A DNA stretch of 64,000 nt from Ignavibacteriales bacterium (GTDB taxonomy: Bacteria; Bacteroidota; Ignavibacteria; Ignavibacteriales; Ignavibacteriaceae), in contig JADJHL010000012.1 of the NCBI GenBank assembly GCA_016707585.1, positions 434,001 through 498,000 on the forward strand. Direction: 5' to 3'. Shown in pieces: positions 63,696-64,000 of this stretch (positions within the stretch are counted from its first letter, which is position 1; each line of letters begins with the position of its first letter). The position numbers were made by a program, and so were the translations under genes. The notes below the pieces were generated by a model. The model had not been told where the DNA came from. It saw only the letters and a list, made by a program, of their open reading frames with translations, and made no database searches.

Positions 63696-64000
63696 ATGAG
63701 TGAAGCAATTGCAGTTCCTAAAAACGGAAAGCAGCCCAGCTATCTGGATTATCAAGGTAAACACAAAGGTTTACTTGGCTGGATTCTTTCCACGGATCAT
63801 AAAAGAATAGGAATACTCTATTTAGTTGCGATCATTTCTTTCTTCTTAGTTGGAATGACATTTGGTTTTCTGATGCGACTTGAATTAATCGCACCGGGCA
63901 GAACAATTATGGATGCTCAAACCTATAATTCATTCTTTACACTGCATGGTGTAATAATGATATTCTTGTTTGTGATTCCCGGAATTCCAGCGGTCTTTGG
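63696..64000 (+). CDS. ctaD: Cytochrome c oxidase subunit I, 3' partial
   Basis: The first 101 codons of haem-copper oxidase subunit I. After a soluble lead (SYLDYQGKHKGLLGWILSTDHKRIGILYL) comes a first membrane segment and then FFTLHGVIMIFLFVIPGIPAVFG, whose His is the low-spin haem a ligand. The gene runs off the right edge. It follows sco by 8 nt, so ACIII and the oxidase are in one operon. Confidence 0.94.
   Translation, partial: MSEAIAVPKNGKQPSYLDYQGKHKGLLGWILSTDHKRIGILYLVAIISFFLVGMTFGFLMRLELIAPGRTIMDAQTYNSFFTLHGVIMIFLFVIPGIPAVF

Overview
The window is a stretch of AT-rich bacterial chromosome that reads like Ignavibacteriota or a close relative in the Bacteroidota/Chlorobiota group. 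The reasons are: type IX secretion (T9SS) genes (PorU- and PorV-like), C-terminal T9SS sorting domains with YPNP motifs, a complete alternative complex III (ACIII) operon feeding a haem-copper oxidase, several promoters resembling the Bacteroidota pattern (TTG, about 20 nt, TAnnTTTG), and some genes with clear Shine-Dalgarno sites. Almost all genes are on the + strand in tight, often overlapping operons.

Layout. 1-2305: 3' part of a large secreted T9SS cargo gene. 2344-4174: glmS, broken by two single-base losses in A runs (probably sequence errors). 4243-4351: tRNA-Phe with terminator. 4451-10221: purC, a DUF971 gene, pgsA, pgpA, cinA, thpR, recA, recX. 10202-10645: NUDIX gene on the - strand. 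10811-14413: phenylalanine hydroxylase, two peroxiredoxins, a eukaryote-like 6-pyruvoyltetrahydropterin synthase, folE and a short-chain reductase, together a likely tetrahydrobiopterin-dependent tyrosine-forming module. 14464-16718: two Spy-like periplasmic proteins around an ECF sigma/anti-sigma pair. 16791-17563: tRNA-Leu and a carboxymuconolactone-decarboxylase-family gene. 17836-26303: cell-envelope operon (TPR protein, barrel, HU-SPOR membrane protein, TolQ-, TolR- and TonB-like proteins). 26278-28408: four - strand genes for membrane or exported proteins. 28561-29255: tRNA-Gln and an unusual tRNA-Glu/GIY-YIG repeat cluster. 29391-30992: [2Fe-2S] protein, endonuclease III, HD protein. 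31202-43522: T9SS sortase PorU, PorV, an M6-like protein with a degenerate zinc site, a zincin/propeller/barrel protein and a DUF5683 protein. 43657-48891: der (small C-terminal frameshift), upp, a TPR protein and a bifunctional RelA/SpoT. 48891-53790: ruvX, two bacterial-microcompartment (BMC) domain genes, a YbbR gene, tmk and a ctp protease. 54351-64000: ACIII (actA, a 58-codon gene, actB, actC, a fused actDE, actF), cytochrome c, sco and the start of cytochrome oxidase subunit I.

Most of the window is housekeeping. The parts that ordinary annotation explains least are: (1) the isolated pair of BMC shell-domain genes between ruvX and ybbR, the second carrying a long charged tail and a Rho_N/SAP-like C-terminus, with no vertex protein or cargo enzyme nearby; (2) the tRNA-Glu cluster, where two copies carry nearly the same 22-nt T-loop insertion and a GIY-YIG gene lies between 64-bp direct repeats of the tRNA; (3) the membrane-anchored HU-SPOR protein in a Tol/TonB operon; (4) a 14-bp perfect inverted repeat that includes the relA/spoT start codon. 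I could not run any database search, so statements about novelty are judgements.
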